Source: Chloroflexota bacterium
Lineage (GTDB): Bacteria > Chloroflexota > Limnocylindria > QHBO01
Reading direction: 5' to 3'
Length of the DNA stretch: 12,746 nucleotides
NCBI GenBank assembly: GCA_031177555.1
Contig: JAPSGM010000031.1
Location: forward strand, 1 to 12,746
The notes beneath the pieces are model-generated. The model worked only from the letters and a program-made list of their open reading frames with translations, was not told where the DNA came from and searched no databases. How positions within the stretch are numbered: the stretch's first letter is position 1; every line of letters begins with the position of its first letter. Position numbers and translations under genes: made by a program. Positions 1-6,301 of this stretch are shown one piece after another.

Positions 1-267
1 GACGCGCTGCGCGCGGTCGAGGCGTTCGCGCCGGACGCGCCGCTCATCGTGTCGCTGGGCTTCGACACATTCGAGCGCGACCCCATCGGCGACCTGGCCC
101 TGCGCACGCCGGACTACGAGGCAATCGGGCGGATGGTGGGCGGCCTGCGGCAGCCGGTGGTGGCGCTGCAGGAGGGCGGCTACGCCGTGGACGCCATCGG
201 CGCCAATGCGGTCGCCTTCCTCGGCGGCCTGCGCGGGGCGCTCCTCGAGGGCTCTACCCCGCGCTGA
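1..267 (+). CDS. Acetylpolyamine amidohydrolase / class II histone deacetylase-family protein, C-terminal part
   Basis: The frame is open from base 1 and stops with TGA at 265-267, so only the last 88 residues are visible and the start lies left of the window. The visible part matches the end of the arginase/deacetylase fold: VSLGFDTFERDPIG carries the Asp that helps bind the catalytic zinc, and QEGGY carries the active-site Tyr. The wording VSLG-DTFE-DPI followed by PDY...IGR fits acetylpolyamine amidohydrolase (AphA) better than AcuC-type deacetylases. Such enzymes remove acetyl groups from acetylated polyamines or related amines in the cytoplasm. The 3' end overlaps the end of the minus-strand dehydratase gene by 14 bp. 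The family is sure; the exact substrate is inferred from motif style only. Confidence 0.88.
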   Translation, partial: DALRAVEAFAPDAPLIVSLGFDTFERDPIGDLALRTPDYEAIGRMVGGLRQPVVALQEGGYAVDAIGANAVAFLGGLRGALLEGSTPR

Positions 268-1693
268 GGATCTCGGCGAGGCGGGACGGGTCGATGTTGC
301 CGCCGGAGATCACGACCACCCGGCGGTCGTCCCTGTCCGGTTGCGGCGCGGCGTCGGACAGGTGCGCCGCCATGGCCGCCGCGCCGGACGGCTCCGCCAC
401 CAGGCGCGCCCCGGTTGCCAGGCGCCGGATGGCCTCCTGCATCTGCTCCTCGCTGACGGTCACGATCTCGTCCATGTAGCGGCGCAGGTGGATAAACGGC
501 AGGCGGCCCAGGTGCTCGACGCGCAGGCCGTCCGCCTCGGTCCGGGTGGTCAGGCTGGCATCCCAGGCCACCACCTCGCCGGCGGCCAGCGACTCGCGCG
601 CGTCGGCGGCCAGCTCGGGCTCGACGCCGATGATCCTGGCGTTCGACGCGAGACCCTTCACGCCCGCGGCGATGCCGGCCGACAGGCCGCCGCCGCTGAC
701 CGGGATGAGGACGCTGGTCACGTCGGGCAGGTCCTCCGCGATCTCCAGCCCGGCGGTGCCCTGCCCGGCGATGATCCGGCGGTCGTCGTACGGCTCGATC
801 ATCACGTAGCCGCGCCGCTCGACCAGGTCCAGCGCGATCCGGTGCCGCTCCTCCGAGCCGGGGCCGGTGAACTCGATCTCGGCCCCATCGCGGCGCACGC
901 CCTCGACCTTGATGCGCGGGGCGGCCTCGGGCATGACGATGGTCGCCTTCGCCCCGAGCAGCCGCGCGGCGCGCGCCACGGCCTGCGCGTGGTTGCCGGA
1001 CGAGTAGGTCACCACCCCCCGCGCCCGCTCCTCGTCGGTGAGGCTGGCGATGGCGTTGTAGGCGCCGCGCATCTTGAAGGCGCCGACCGGCTGCAGGCTC
1101 TCCGGCTTCAGCCAGGTGCGCTCGTCCCACCGCAGCAGCGGCGTCCGCACCGCCGCTCCCCGGATCCGCTCCGCGGCGGCTCGGATCTCGTCGAGCGTGA
1201 CGAGCTCCAGGCCGTCGAGCTGGGCGGCGTGCTCCTCCAGGTGCGCCACGATGAAGCGCTCCACGATGCGCCGCACCGGCATCTCGCCCAGGGTCGGGTG
1301 CTCGCCGCGCGTGGCCAGGTCCGCGTCGCCCAGGCCCTCGACCGCTGCCCTCACCGCCGCGAGGTCGGCGGTGACGCGCCGCAGCAGCTCTGCCGGGGCG
1401 GTGTGCCGCTCGCGCTCGATGGCGGCGATCCGTCCCGGGTCGGTCCGGGTTCGTCCGAACGGCACCGGCTCCGCCGCCCCACCGGCCCGCCCCTCCAGCA
1501 CGCCGCGCAGCTGCCCGAGCCAGTAGGCCGGGAACTCGGCGATGTGGGCCCACACCTGCCCGGCCTCCCAGCGCTCCGTGCCGTCCGGGTCCGGATCGGT
1601 CAGGCCCGATGGCACCGGCTGGGCCGCATGCTCCGCCAGCCTGCGCTCGACGCGACCGAGCCGCAGCAGCAGGTCGTCGCGTGGCGCGGTCAT
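254..1693 (-). CDS. Fusion: DinB-like domain + PLP-dependent threonine/serine dehydratase
   Basis: The protein has 479 aa in two domains. Residues 1 to about 162 look like a DinB/YfiT-type four-helix metal-binding domain: H50 (VWAHIAEF), H151 and H155 (AHLEEH) form the usual three-His site. Residues about 165-479 are a complete fold-type II PLP enzyme of serine racemase/biodegradative threonine dehydratase size. They include K207 in VGAFKMRG (Schiff-base lysine), SSGNH at 231-235, the phosphate-binding SGGG at 333-336 and SGGN at 463-466. There is no C-terminal ACT domain, so isoleucine feedback is not expected. It would deaminate Thr or Ser to the 2-oxo acid and ammonia, or act on a related hydroxy-amino acid. 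The ATG overlaps the TGA of the upstream hydrolase gene (ATGA), so the two are translationally coupled. No stop and no ATG/GTG/TTG lies at the domain junction, so the fusion looks real. The longer upstream extension of this frame is antisense noise inside the hydrolase gene. Confidence 0.9.
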   Translation of the reverse strand: MTAPRDDLLLRLGRVERRLAEHAAQPVPSGLTDPDPDGTERWEAGQVWAHIAEFPAYWLGQLRGVLEGRAGGAAEPVPFGRTRTDPGRIAAIERERHTAPAELLRRVTADLAAVRAAVEGLGDADLATRGEHPTLGEMPVRRIVERFIVAHLEEHAAQLDGLELVTLDEIRAAAERIRGAAVRTPLLRWDERTWLKPESLQPVGAFKMRGAYNAIASLTDEERARGVVTYSSGNHAQAVARAARLLGAKATIVMPEAAPRIKVEGVRRDGAEIEFTGPGSEERHRIALDLVERRGYVMIEPYDDRRIIAGQGTAGLEIAEDLPDVTSVLIPVSGGGLSAGIAAGVKGLASNARIIGVEPELAADARESLAAGEVVAWDASLTTRTEADGLRVEHLGRLPFIHLRRYMDEIVTVSEEQMQEAIRRLATGARLVAEPSGAAAMAAHLSDAAPQPDRDDRRVVVISGGNIDPSRLAEILSAG

Positions 1694-2685
1694 CGGCTCA
1701 CCGGCCGCTCGACGACCGGATTGCTCAGCTCGCCCAGCCGCTCGACGGCGAGGGTCACCGCGTCGCCCGGCTCCAGCCAGCGCTTCAGCTTCTCGTCCTT
1801 GATCTCGAGGAGGCACCCGCCGCCGACCGTGCCCGAGCCCAGCAGGTCGCCGGGGCGCAGCCGAACATCGGCCGAGGCCCGCGCCACCATGGCGCCGAAG
1901 CCGAACTGCGCGCTCGACCACGAGCCACGGCTGAGCTCCTCGCCGTTGACCGAGGCGCTCATGAGCAGGTCGTAGCCGGTCGCGGCGCGGGCATCGGCCA
2001 GCTCGTCGGGCGTGACCAGCCATGGGCCGATGGAGGTGGCGAAGTCCTTGCCCTTGGCCGGTCCCAGGCGCACCGTCGTCTCCTCGCGCTGCAGGTCGCG
2101 GGCGCTCCAGTCGTTCATGATCATGTAGGCGCCGATGGCCTCCTCTCCCCGTTCTGCCGCCAGGTCCTGGACCGGCGTGTCGATCAGGGCGGCGACCTCC
2201 AGCTCGTAGTCGAGCTCCTGCGAGGCGGCCGGCCGCCAGACCGGGTCGCCGGGGCCGCGAATCTCGCTGACGTTGCTGAAGTAGAAGATCGGCAGGCGAT
2301 ACCACGCCTCCGGCACGGTGCCGCCGCGACGCTCCCACATCGTGCGAACGTGGCCCTCGAAGGCATAGAAGTCGCGCAGGCTCGGCGGCCGCAGGACGGG
2401 GGGCCCGAAGGCCAGGTCGCCCGCGTCCATCTGCTCAACGGGCTCGGCGCGCAGCAGCTCGGACAGCGCCGCCACCCGGTGGCCGGCCGCCAGGTGGGCG
2501 TCCAGGGTGGTGATCGGCTGCCGGAACCGGGCGGAGTTGTGCGGCAGGGCCGGATCGGCCTCGATCAGCCTACGGCGCGCGGCCTCCAGGTCCAACCACC
2601 GCGTGCCGTGCGAATCGACGGCGGCGGCCAGCCGCCAGGCGGCGCCGGCCGGCGCGTTCCGCTCCCGGACGTGGGCGATCCTCAC
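1690..2685 (-). CDS. Fumarylacetoacetate hydrolase family protein
   Basis: The protein has 331 aa with a GTG start. It cleaves C-C bonds in acylpyruvate-type substrates, most likely fumarylacetoacetate to fumarate and acetoacetate, the last step of tyrosine degradation. Residues line up with animal fumarylacetoacetase: D105 and H112 in RDFYAFEGHV (same 7-residue spacing as the metal Asp and catalytic His), E161 and E163 in DYELE, D192 in NDWSARD, and K213 in KGKDFATS, followed by GPW. The C-terminal GSGTVGGG loop matches the family, although the Glu partner of the catalytic His is not obvious there. The start is placed by a -10 box 7 nt upstream and no Shine-Dalgarno. It is first in a two-gene operon with the DinB-dehydratase. 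An HPPD gene at 5011-6177 supports a tyrosine role, but other family members use different acylpyruvates. Confidence 0.88.
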   Translation of the reverse strand: MRIAHVRERNAPAGAAWRLAAAVDSHGTRWLDLEAARRRLIEADPALPHNSARFRQPITTLDAHLAAGHRVAALSELLRAEPVEQMDAGDLAFGPPVLRPPSLRDFYAFEGHVRTMWERRGGTVPEAWYRLPIFYFSNVSEIRGPGDPVWRPAASQELDYELEVAALIDTPVQDLAAERGEEAIGAYMIMNDWSARDLQREETTVRLGPAKGKDFATSIGPWLVTPDELADARAATGYDLLMSASVNGEELSRGSWSSAQFGFGAMVARASADVRLRPGDLLGSGTVGGGCLLEIKDEKLKRWLEPGDAVTLAVERLGELSNPVVERPVSR

Positions 2686-2692
2686 GGCCCCG

Positions 2693-2698
2693 AGTCTA
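2693..2698 (-). promoter_or_regulatory. -10 box of a probable leaderless promoter for the fumarylacetoacetase-family gene
   Basis: On the minus strand TAGACT is followed by 7 nt and the GTG start at 2685. No Shine-Dalgarno lies between. A transcription start at or next to the GTG is inferred. No convincing -35 box is visible. The same hexamer and spacing occur before the HPPD gene. Confidence 0.6.
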
Positions 2699-2702
2699 GG
2701 GC

Positions 2703-2731
2703 TTGTCCGGCAGGAGGGTGACCCGCAGAAT
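2703..2731 (+). promoter_or_regulatory. Sigma70-type promoter for the cupin-cyclase gene
   Basis: TTGTCC (2703-2708) and CAGAAT (2726-2731) are separated by 17 bp, each matching the consensus at 4 of 6 bases. Transcription would start near 2738, giving a leader of about 30 nt that contains the GGAGGT at 2758-2763. It overlaps the divergent promoter of the hydrolase gene, so the two may compete for polymerase. Confidence 0.45.
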
Positions 2732-2757
2732 GGGCCGGCCTAGCCGCCAAACCGAGC

Positions 2758-2763
2758 GGAGGT
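2758..2763 (+). promoter_or_regulatory. Ribosome binding site of the cupin-cyclase gene
   Basis: GGAGGT, 6 nt before the GTG at 2770, is a near-perfect Shine-Dalgarno. It decides the start and contrasts with several other first genes here that have none. Confidence 0.75.
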
Positions 2764-2769
2764 CAGCGC

Positions 2770-3627
2770 GTGGCGCGTCTGCACCGCAAGCCCCTCGATC
2801 AGCCCGATGAAGTGCGTCCGTTCGAGCTCGGCCAGACCGAGATCTTCGAGATGGACGACTTCGTCATCGGGCGGATGGTCATGCATCCCGGCTGGCGGTG
2901 GCGGACCCACGTGCGGCCGATCGCCGGCACGGAGCGGTGCATGTACCACCACCTGGGCTACACGGTCTCGGGCACGCTGCACGTGCAGATGGAGGACGGA
3001 ACCGAGGGTGAGATCGGGCCGGGCGACATGTTCGAGATCCCGCCCGGGCACGACGCCTGGGTCGTCGGCGACGAGCCGTGGATCTCGGTGGACTTTCGCG
3101 GCGCTCGGTCGTACGCGCGCCCCGTCATCAGTGGCCCGGACCGGGTCCTGGCGACCGTGATGTTCACCGACATCGTCGACTCGACCGGTCACCTGGGGCG
3201 GATGGGCGATGCGGAGTGGCGCGACCGGCTGGCCCAGCACAACGAGCTGGTCCAGTTCGAGCTCGACCGGTTCCGCGGCCGCCAGGTCAAGGAGACCGGC
3301 GACGGGTTGGTGGCGCTATTCGACGGCGCGGCGCGGGCGGTGGAGTGCGCCGCGGCCATCGTTCGTCGGGTCCGGACCCTGGAGCTGGAGATCCGCGCCG
3401 GCCTGCACACCGGCGAGGTGGAGATGGTGCCGGACGACGTTCGCGGCGTCGCCGTGCACGTCGCCTCGCGGGTCATGGACGTCGCACGGCCGGGCGAAGT
3501 GCTGGTGACCGGCGTCACCCGCGAGCTGCTGGCCGGGACGCACCTCGCCTTCGAGTCGCGAGGGATGCATCGGCTGCGCGGGATCGAGGGCGAGCGCGAG
3601 CTCTTCGCGCTCCGGCCGGACGGCTGA
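2770..3627 (+). CDS. Cupin domain fused to class III adenylate/guanylate cyclase
   Basis: The protein has 285 aa with a GTG start and a strong Shine-Dalgarno. Residues about 20-110 form one cupin barrel: H60, H61 and the turn GDMFEIPPGHDAW (85-97) with H94; the usual Glu ligand is not seen. Residues about 126-275 form a class III cyclase homology domain. It has MFTDIVDST with metal Asp D134, KETGDG with K174 and second metal Asp D178, and DVRG with D223. The Lys/Asp pair at the base-recognising positions favours ATP, hence cAMP. The transition-state Arg is present (R234), but the usual Asn is His (H230), as in several bacterial cyclases I recall. There is no membrane segment, so a soluble sensor is likely: the cupin binds a small ligand or metal and controls cyclase output. 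The divergent aromatic-pathway hydrolase suggests an acidic or aromatic metabolite ligand, which is inference. Confidence 0.87.
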   Translation: MARLHRKPLDQPDEVRPFELGQTEIFEMDDFVIGRMVMHPGWRWRTHVRPIAGTERCMYHHLGYTVSGTLHVQMEDGTEGEIGPGDMFEIPPGHDAWVVGDEPWISVDFRGARSYARPVISGPDRVLATVMFTDIVDSTGHLGRMGDAEWRDRLAQHNELVQFELDRFRGRQVKETGDGLVALFDGAARAVECAAAIVRRVRTLELEIRAGLHTGEVEMVPDDVRGVAVHVASRVMDVARPGEVLVTGVTRELLAGTHLAFESRGMHRLRGIEGERELFALRPDG

Positions 3628-3670
3628 TCCGACGGATCGCGTGGAAGCCGGGGTCCGCCCGGTGCATCGC

Positions 3671-3676
3671 TAGAAT
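3671..3676 (+). promoter_or_regulatory. -10 box of a probable leaderless promoter for the LLM oxidoreductase
   Basis: TAGAAT (5 of 6 to TATAAT) lies 8 nt before the GTG at 3685, with no Shine-Dalgarno and no clear -35 box. It lies in the 57-nt gap after the cyclase gene, so the oxidoreductase can be transcribed on its own. Confidence 0.6.
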
Positions 3677-3684
3677 CGTGCGGC

Positions 3685-4707
3685 GTGAAGCGCATCGGGT
3701 TTCTCTCCTTCGGCCACTGGTCGCCCTCGCCGCAATCGCAGGTCCGATCGGCGTCCGACGCGCTGCTGCAGTCGATCGAGCTGGCCGTGGCCGCGGAGGA
3801 GCTCGGCGCGGACGGCGCCTACTTCCGCGTCCACCACTTCGCGCAGCAGCTGGCCTCGCCGTTTCCGCTGCTGGCCGCCGTGGGGGCACGCACGGGTCGG
3901 ATCGAGATCGGGACGGCGGTCATCGACATGCGCTACGAGAATCCGCTCTACATGGTCGAGGATGCGGGAGCGGCCGACCTGATCGCGGGCGGGCGCCTGC
4001 AGCTGGGGATCAGCCGCGGGTCGCCGGAACAGGTGATCGACGGCTACCGCTACTTCGGCTACGTGCCGCGCGACGGAGAGGACGACGGCGCCATGGCGCG
4101 CCGGCACGCCGAGGTCCTCCTGCAGCTCCTCGCCGGCGAGGGCTTCGCCCAGCCGAATCCTAGGCCGATGTTCCCCAATCCGCCCGGCCTGCTGCGCCTG
4201 GAGCCGCACTCATCCGGGCTGCGCGACCGGATCTGGTGGGGATCCGCCACCAACGCGACCGCGGAATGGGCCGCGCGGCTGGGCATGAACATGCAGACCT
4301 CGACGTTGAAGTTCGATGAGAGCGGCCAGCCGCTGCACGTGCAGCAGGCCGAGCAGATCGAGGCGTTCCACCGGGCATGGCGCGAGGCTGGTCACGCGCG
4401 AGAGCCACGCATCTCGGTGAGCCGCAGCATCTTCCCTCTCGTCGATGACCGCGACATCGCCTATTTCGGCCGCGGCAACGAGGACAGCGACCACATCGGC
4501 TACCTCGACGAGACGACGCGTGCCGTCTTCGGGCGCACGTATTCCGGGGAGCCGGAGGCCCTGGTCCGCCAGCTGGCCGCGGACACCGCCATCGCGGCCG
4601 CGGACACGCTGCTGCTCACCATTCCCAACCAGCTGGGCGTGGACTACAACGCCCACGTCATCGAGAGCGTGCTGCGGCACGTCGCTCCAGGGCTGGGCTG
4701 GCGCTGA
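3685..4707 (+). CDS. LLM-class (bacterial luciferase-like) flavin-dependent oxidoreductase
   Basis: The protein has 340 aa with a GTG start, full length for the luciferase-like TIM-barrel family that uses FMN or F420. Family features are the first strand IGFLSFGHW, the helix ...ELGADGAYFRVHHF at about 40-53, RIEIGTAVIDMRYENPLYMVEDAGAAD (recognisable over about 72-98) with the typical non-prolyl cis peptide region, and GGRLQLGISRGSPEQ at about 100-114. IWWGSATNATAEWAARLGMN (about 183-202) is the second conserved glycine-rich segment. The reaction is monooxygenation or hydride transfer on an unknown substrate, and subfamily assignment is not possible by eye. A TAGAAT box 8 nt upstream fixes the start. 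It follows the cupin-cyclase by 57 nt on the same strand but has its own promoter. A perfect hairpin lies 14 nt after the stop. Confidence 0.85.
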   Translation: MKRIGFLSFGHWSPSPQSQVRSASDALLQSIELAVAAEELGADGAYFRVHHFAQQLASPFPLLAAVGARTGRIEIGTAVIDMRYENPLYMVEDAGAADLIAGGRLQLGISRGSPEQVIDGYRYFGYVPRDGEDDGAMARRHAEVLLQLLAGEGFAQPNPRPMFPNPPGLLRLEPHSSGLRDRIWWGSATNATAEWAARLGMNMQTSTLKFDESGQPLHVQQAEQIEAFHRAWREAGHAREPRISVSRSIFPLVDDRDIAYFGRGNEDSDHIGYLDETTRAVFGRTYSGEPEALVRQLAADTAIAAADTLLLTIPNQLGVDYNAHVIESVLRHVAPGLGWR

Positions 4708-4721
4708 GCCAGTTGGCCCTC

Positions 4722-4741
4722 TGCGGCGGCTAATCGCCGCA
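4722..4741 (+). terminator. Hairpin after the LLM oxidoreductase gene
   Basis: TGCGGCG and CGCCGCA (7-bp perfect stem, 6-nt loop GCTAAT) start 14 nt after the stop codon at 4705-4707. There is no T-run, so this is a terminator-like hairpin only; in GC-rich genomes such stems often end transcripts without a strong U-tract. Confidence 0.45.
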
Positions 4742-4825
4742 TCGCGGATCCCCTGCTCCTGCATCCCGCGTCGTCCGTGGATGACTGGTATCGGGATCGA
4801 TCGATGGATTTGGTTCCCCTAGGAC

Positions 4826-4952
4826 GCCAGTGACTGTTAGCCAGAATTCGGGGCGGTACCGACGCTTGGCGGCGGTGGATTCGCGCTCACATGCCGACTC
4901 CACACACCCGCGAACCGGCCGCAGCTTCTTGGCTAACAGTGGGCCAGTGACT
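4826..4952. repeat. Nested inverted-repeat element bounded by a 10-bp direct repeat
   Basis: ACTGTTAGCCA (4833-4843) and TGGCTAACAGT (4930-4940) are perfect 11-bp inverted arms. GAA/TTC extends them by 3 bp across one bulged base. Inside are GCGGC/GCCGC (4869-4873 with 4918-4922) and TTCGCG/CGCGAA (4880-4885 with 4909-4914), all nested in the right order to fold as one long imperfect hairpin. The direct repeat GCCAGTGACT (4826-4835 and 4943-4952) brackets it like a target duplication, but overlaps the left arm by 3 bp and is 2 bp off the right arm. Candidates are a miniature mobile-element relic, a structured RNA, or a bidirectional terminator. No transposase is present and no second full copy occurs in the window. 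Confidence 0.5.
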
Positions 4953-5010
4953 AGGTGGCGGCTTCCCGGCGGATCCCTGTGGCGGGCAACTCCAGTGCCG
5001 CGGAGTGGGA

Positions 5011-6177
5011 CTAGAGGTTGCCCCGGCGCGCCTGCTCGCGCTCGATCGCCTCGAACAGGGCCTTGAAGTTGCCGACCCCGAAGCCGCGCGAGCCGTGGCG
5101 CTCGATGATCTCGAAGAAGAAGGTCGGGCGGTCCTGCACCGGGCGCGTGAAGATCTGGAGCAGGTAGCCTTCCTCGTCCCGGTCGGCCTCGATGCCCAGC
5201 TCCTCGAGCACGTCCATCGGCACGCCCACGTCGCCCACCCGCTCGGGGAGCGACTCGTAGTAGGCGTGCGGCAGGCCCAGGAACTCGACGCCTCGCTCGC
5301 GGAGCGCGCGCACCGTCCCGACGATGTCCTCGGTGCGCAGGGCGATGTGCTGCGTCCCGGCCGTGCCGTAGTAGTCCAGGAACTCCTGGATCTGGCTCTT
5401 CTTCTTGCCGGTGGCCGGCTCGTTGATCGGGAACTTGATGCGCCCGTTCCCGTTGGTCATGACCTTGCTCATCAGCGCCGAGTACTCGGTGTGGATGACC
5501 TTGTCGTCGTAGTGGATGAGCTGCGCGAAGCCAAGCACGTCCCGATAGAACTCCACGAACCGGTTCATGTCGCCCAGCCCCACGTTCCCGACGCAGTGGT
5601 CCACCTCGAGCAGGTCCTGGCCCGATGCCGCCGCCGGCGGGCTCTTGACGCGGTGGTAGCCCGGCGCGAAGGCGCCGTGGTAGTCGGATCGGTCGACGAA
5701 AGAGTGGATCACCTCGCCGTAGGCGTGGATGGCGCTGCGGCGCAGGACGCCCTTCTGGCCGGGGATCTCCACCGGCTCCTGGGCCGATCGCGCACCGCGC
5801 GAGGTCGTCTCGCGCCAGGCGGACGCGGCGTCGTCGACGGCAAAGGCGATGTCGTGGACGCCGTCGCCGCGCTCGTGCACGTGCCGCGCGATCTCCGAGT
5901 CCGGCGTCAGCGGGGCGGTGAACACGAAGCGGACGTCGTTCTGGACCATCACGTAGCTGGACCGATCGCGAATGCCGGTCTCCAGCCCGGCGTAGGCCAC
6001 CGGCGTGAAGCCCCACAGGGCGCGGTAGTACGCGGCCGCCTGCCTGGCGTTGCCGACCCAGAACTCGACGTGGTCGATGCCCTTCAGGGGCAGGAAGTCC
6101 TGCGCCTCGGCGGCGGCGTTCGGGTTGATGATCGCGCCGGCCTGGTTGGCTGCGCCACGGCTGAGCGTGTCGGTCAT
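5011..6177 (-). CDS. hpd: 4-hydroxyphenylpyruvate dioxygenase
   Basis: The protein has 388 aa, normal length. It converts 4-hydroxyphenylpyruvate and O2 to homogentisate and CO2, the committing step of tyrosine degradation (and of plastoquinone/tocopherol synthesis in other organisms). It has two vicinal-oxygen-chelate repeats: about 31-165 (LKGIDHVEFWVGNARQAAAY onward) and about 190-360. The iron site in the second repeat is complete: H194 (EVDHCVGNV), H277 (GTQHIALRT) and E356 (FFFEIIER). The C-terminal gate helix GFGVGNFKALFEAIEREQ (365-382) is typical of the enzyme. The start is the ATG at 6177, which lies 7 nt after a TAGACT -10 box and begins the conserved frame; an in-frame ATG further up would cover the promoter. 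Downstream of the phosphorylase gene by 124 nt, with its own promoter and an adjacent palindrome. Confidence 0.96.
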   Translation of the reverse strand: MTDTLSRGAANQAGAIINPNAAAEAQDFLPLKGIDHVEFWVGNARQAAAYYRALWGFTPVAYAGLETGIRDRSSYVMVQNDVRFVFTAPLTPDSEIARHVHERGDGVHDIAFAVDDAASAWRETTSRGARSAQEPVEIPGQKGVLRRSAIHAYGEVIHSFVDRSDYHGAFAPGYHRVKSPPAAASGQDLLEVDHCVGNVGLGDMNRFVEFYRDVLGFAQLIHYDDKVIHTEYSALMSKVMTNGNGRIKFPINEPATGKKKSQIQEFLDYYGTAGTQHIALRTEDIVGTVRALRERGVEFLGLPHAYYESLPERVGDVGVPMDVLEELGIEADRDEEGYLLQIFTRPVQDRPTFFFEIIERHGSRGFGVGNFKALFEAIEREQARRGNL

Positions 6178-6184
6178 GGGATCG

Positions 6185-6190
6185 AGTCTA
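6185..6190 (-). promoter_or_regulatory. -10 box of a probable leaderless promoter for hpd
   Basis: TAGACT on the minus strand, 7 nt (CGATCCC) before the ATG at 6177. No Shine-Dalgarno is present. Hexamer and spacing are the same as before the fumarylacetoacetase-family gene at 2685, the other tyrosine-pathway gene here. Confidence 0.62.
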
Positions 6191-6199
6191 CCGCAGGAC

Positions 6200-6224
6200 C
6201 GATGCGGCCTCGGAATCCGCATCG
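6200..6224. promoter_or_regulatory. Palindrome upstream of the hpd promoter, possible operator
   Basis: CGATGCGG (6200-6207) and CCGCATCG (6217-6224) are perfect 8-bp inverted arms around a 9-nt centre. The site begins 9 bp upstream of the hpd -10 box and covers the place where a -35 box would lie, a usual position for a dimeric regulator. It could instead be a stem at the end of the phosphorylase transcript, but a better hairpin for that lies next to the stop at 6237-6294. Confidence 0.4.
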
Positions 6225-6236
6225 TTGCCGGCACAT

Positions 6237-6294
6237 GCTCGCTCAGGCATGGCTGATTCCGGATCTCGTTCGCCGATACGCTCGGTGAGCGAGC
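6237..6294 (-). terminator. Hairpin after the nucleoside phosphorylase gene
   Basis: TGAGCGAGC (6286-6294) and GCTCGCTCA (6237-6245) are perfect 9-bp inverted arms starting 7 nt after the phosphorylase stop, with a 40-nt loop. There is no T-run and the loop is long, so termination activity is only plausible. Confidence 0.35.
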
Positions 6295-6301
6295 CCGTCC
6301 C

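Larger units (their letters stand above)
4708..5010. other. 303-nt intergenic region between convergent genes
   Basis: No credible coding sequence is seen: the short open frames are not in the style of neighbouring genes and lack ribosome sites. It holds the hairpin at 4722-4741, then a stretch (about 4742-4825) with nothing I recognise, then the nested inverted-repeat element at 4826-4952. Both flanking genes end here, so no promoter is required. Several stretches look less GC-rich than the surrounding genes. No tRNA or riboswitch fold is recognised. Confidence 0.6.

Noticed and set aside
1170..1215. Separate start for the dehydratase domain at the domain junction
   Set aside because: The candidate Val before TLDEIRAAAERI is GTC, not GTG, and no ATG, GTG or TTG lies at the junction, so one fused protein is the simpler reading.
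180..1975. Long open frames of 457 and 589 codons overlapping the dehydratase and hydrolase genes
   Set aside because: They are Arg/Pro/Ala/Gly-rich readings without motifs, opposite to or out of frame with genes that have complete catalytic motifs. Such open shadows are expected at this GC content.
1609..2721. 370-codon plus-strand open frame antisense to the hydrolase gene
   Set aside because: No recognisable domain, composition typical of an antisense shadow, while the minus strand carries full fumarylacetoacetase-family residues.
4742..4825. Possible tRNA or riboswitch suggested by TGGTTCCCC-like sequence
   Set aside because: No acceptor, anticodon and T-arm set can be built around it, and both neighbouring genes end here rather than begin.
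4830..5066. Small plus-strand open frame (78 codons) in the intergenic region
   Set aside because: It starts inside the inverted-repeat element, has no ribosome site, runs into the end of hpd and shows no protein-like pattern.
6178..6234. Upstream in-frame ATG giving HPPD 19 extra residues
   Set aside because: The extra stretch covers the -10 box and part of the palindrome and is not protein-like; ATG at 6177 leads directly into the expected N-terminus.
5005..6288. 427-codon plus-strand open frame antisense to hpd
   Set aside because: The minus strand encodes an HPPD with all iron ligands; the plus reading is low-complexity in Arg, Val, Asp and His and has no family match.
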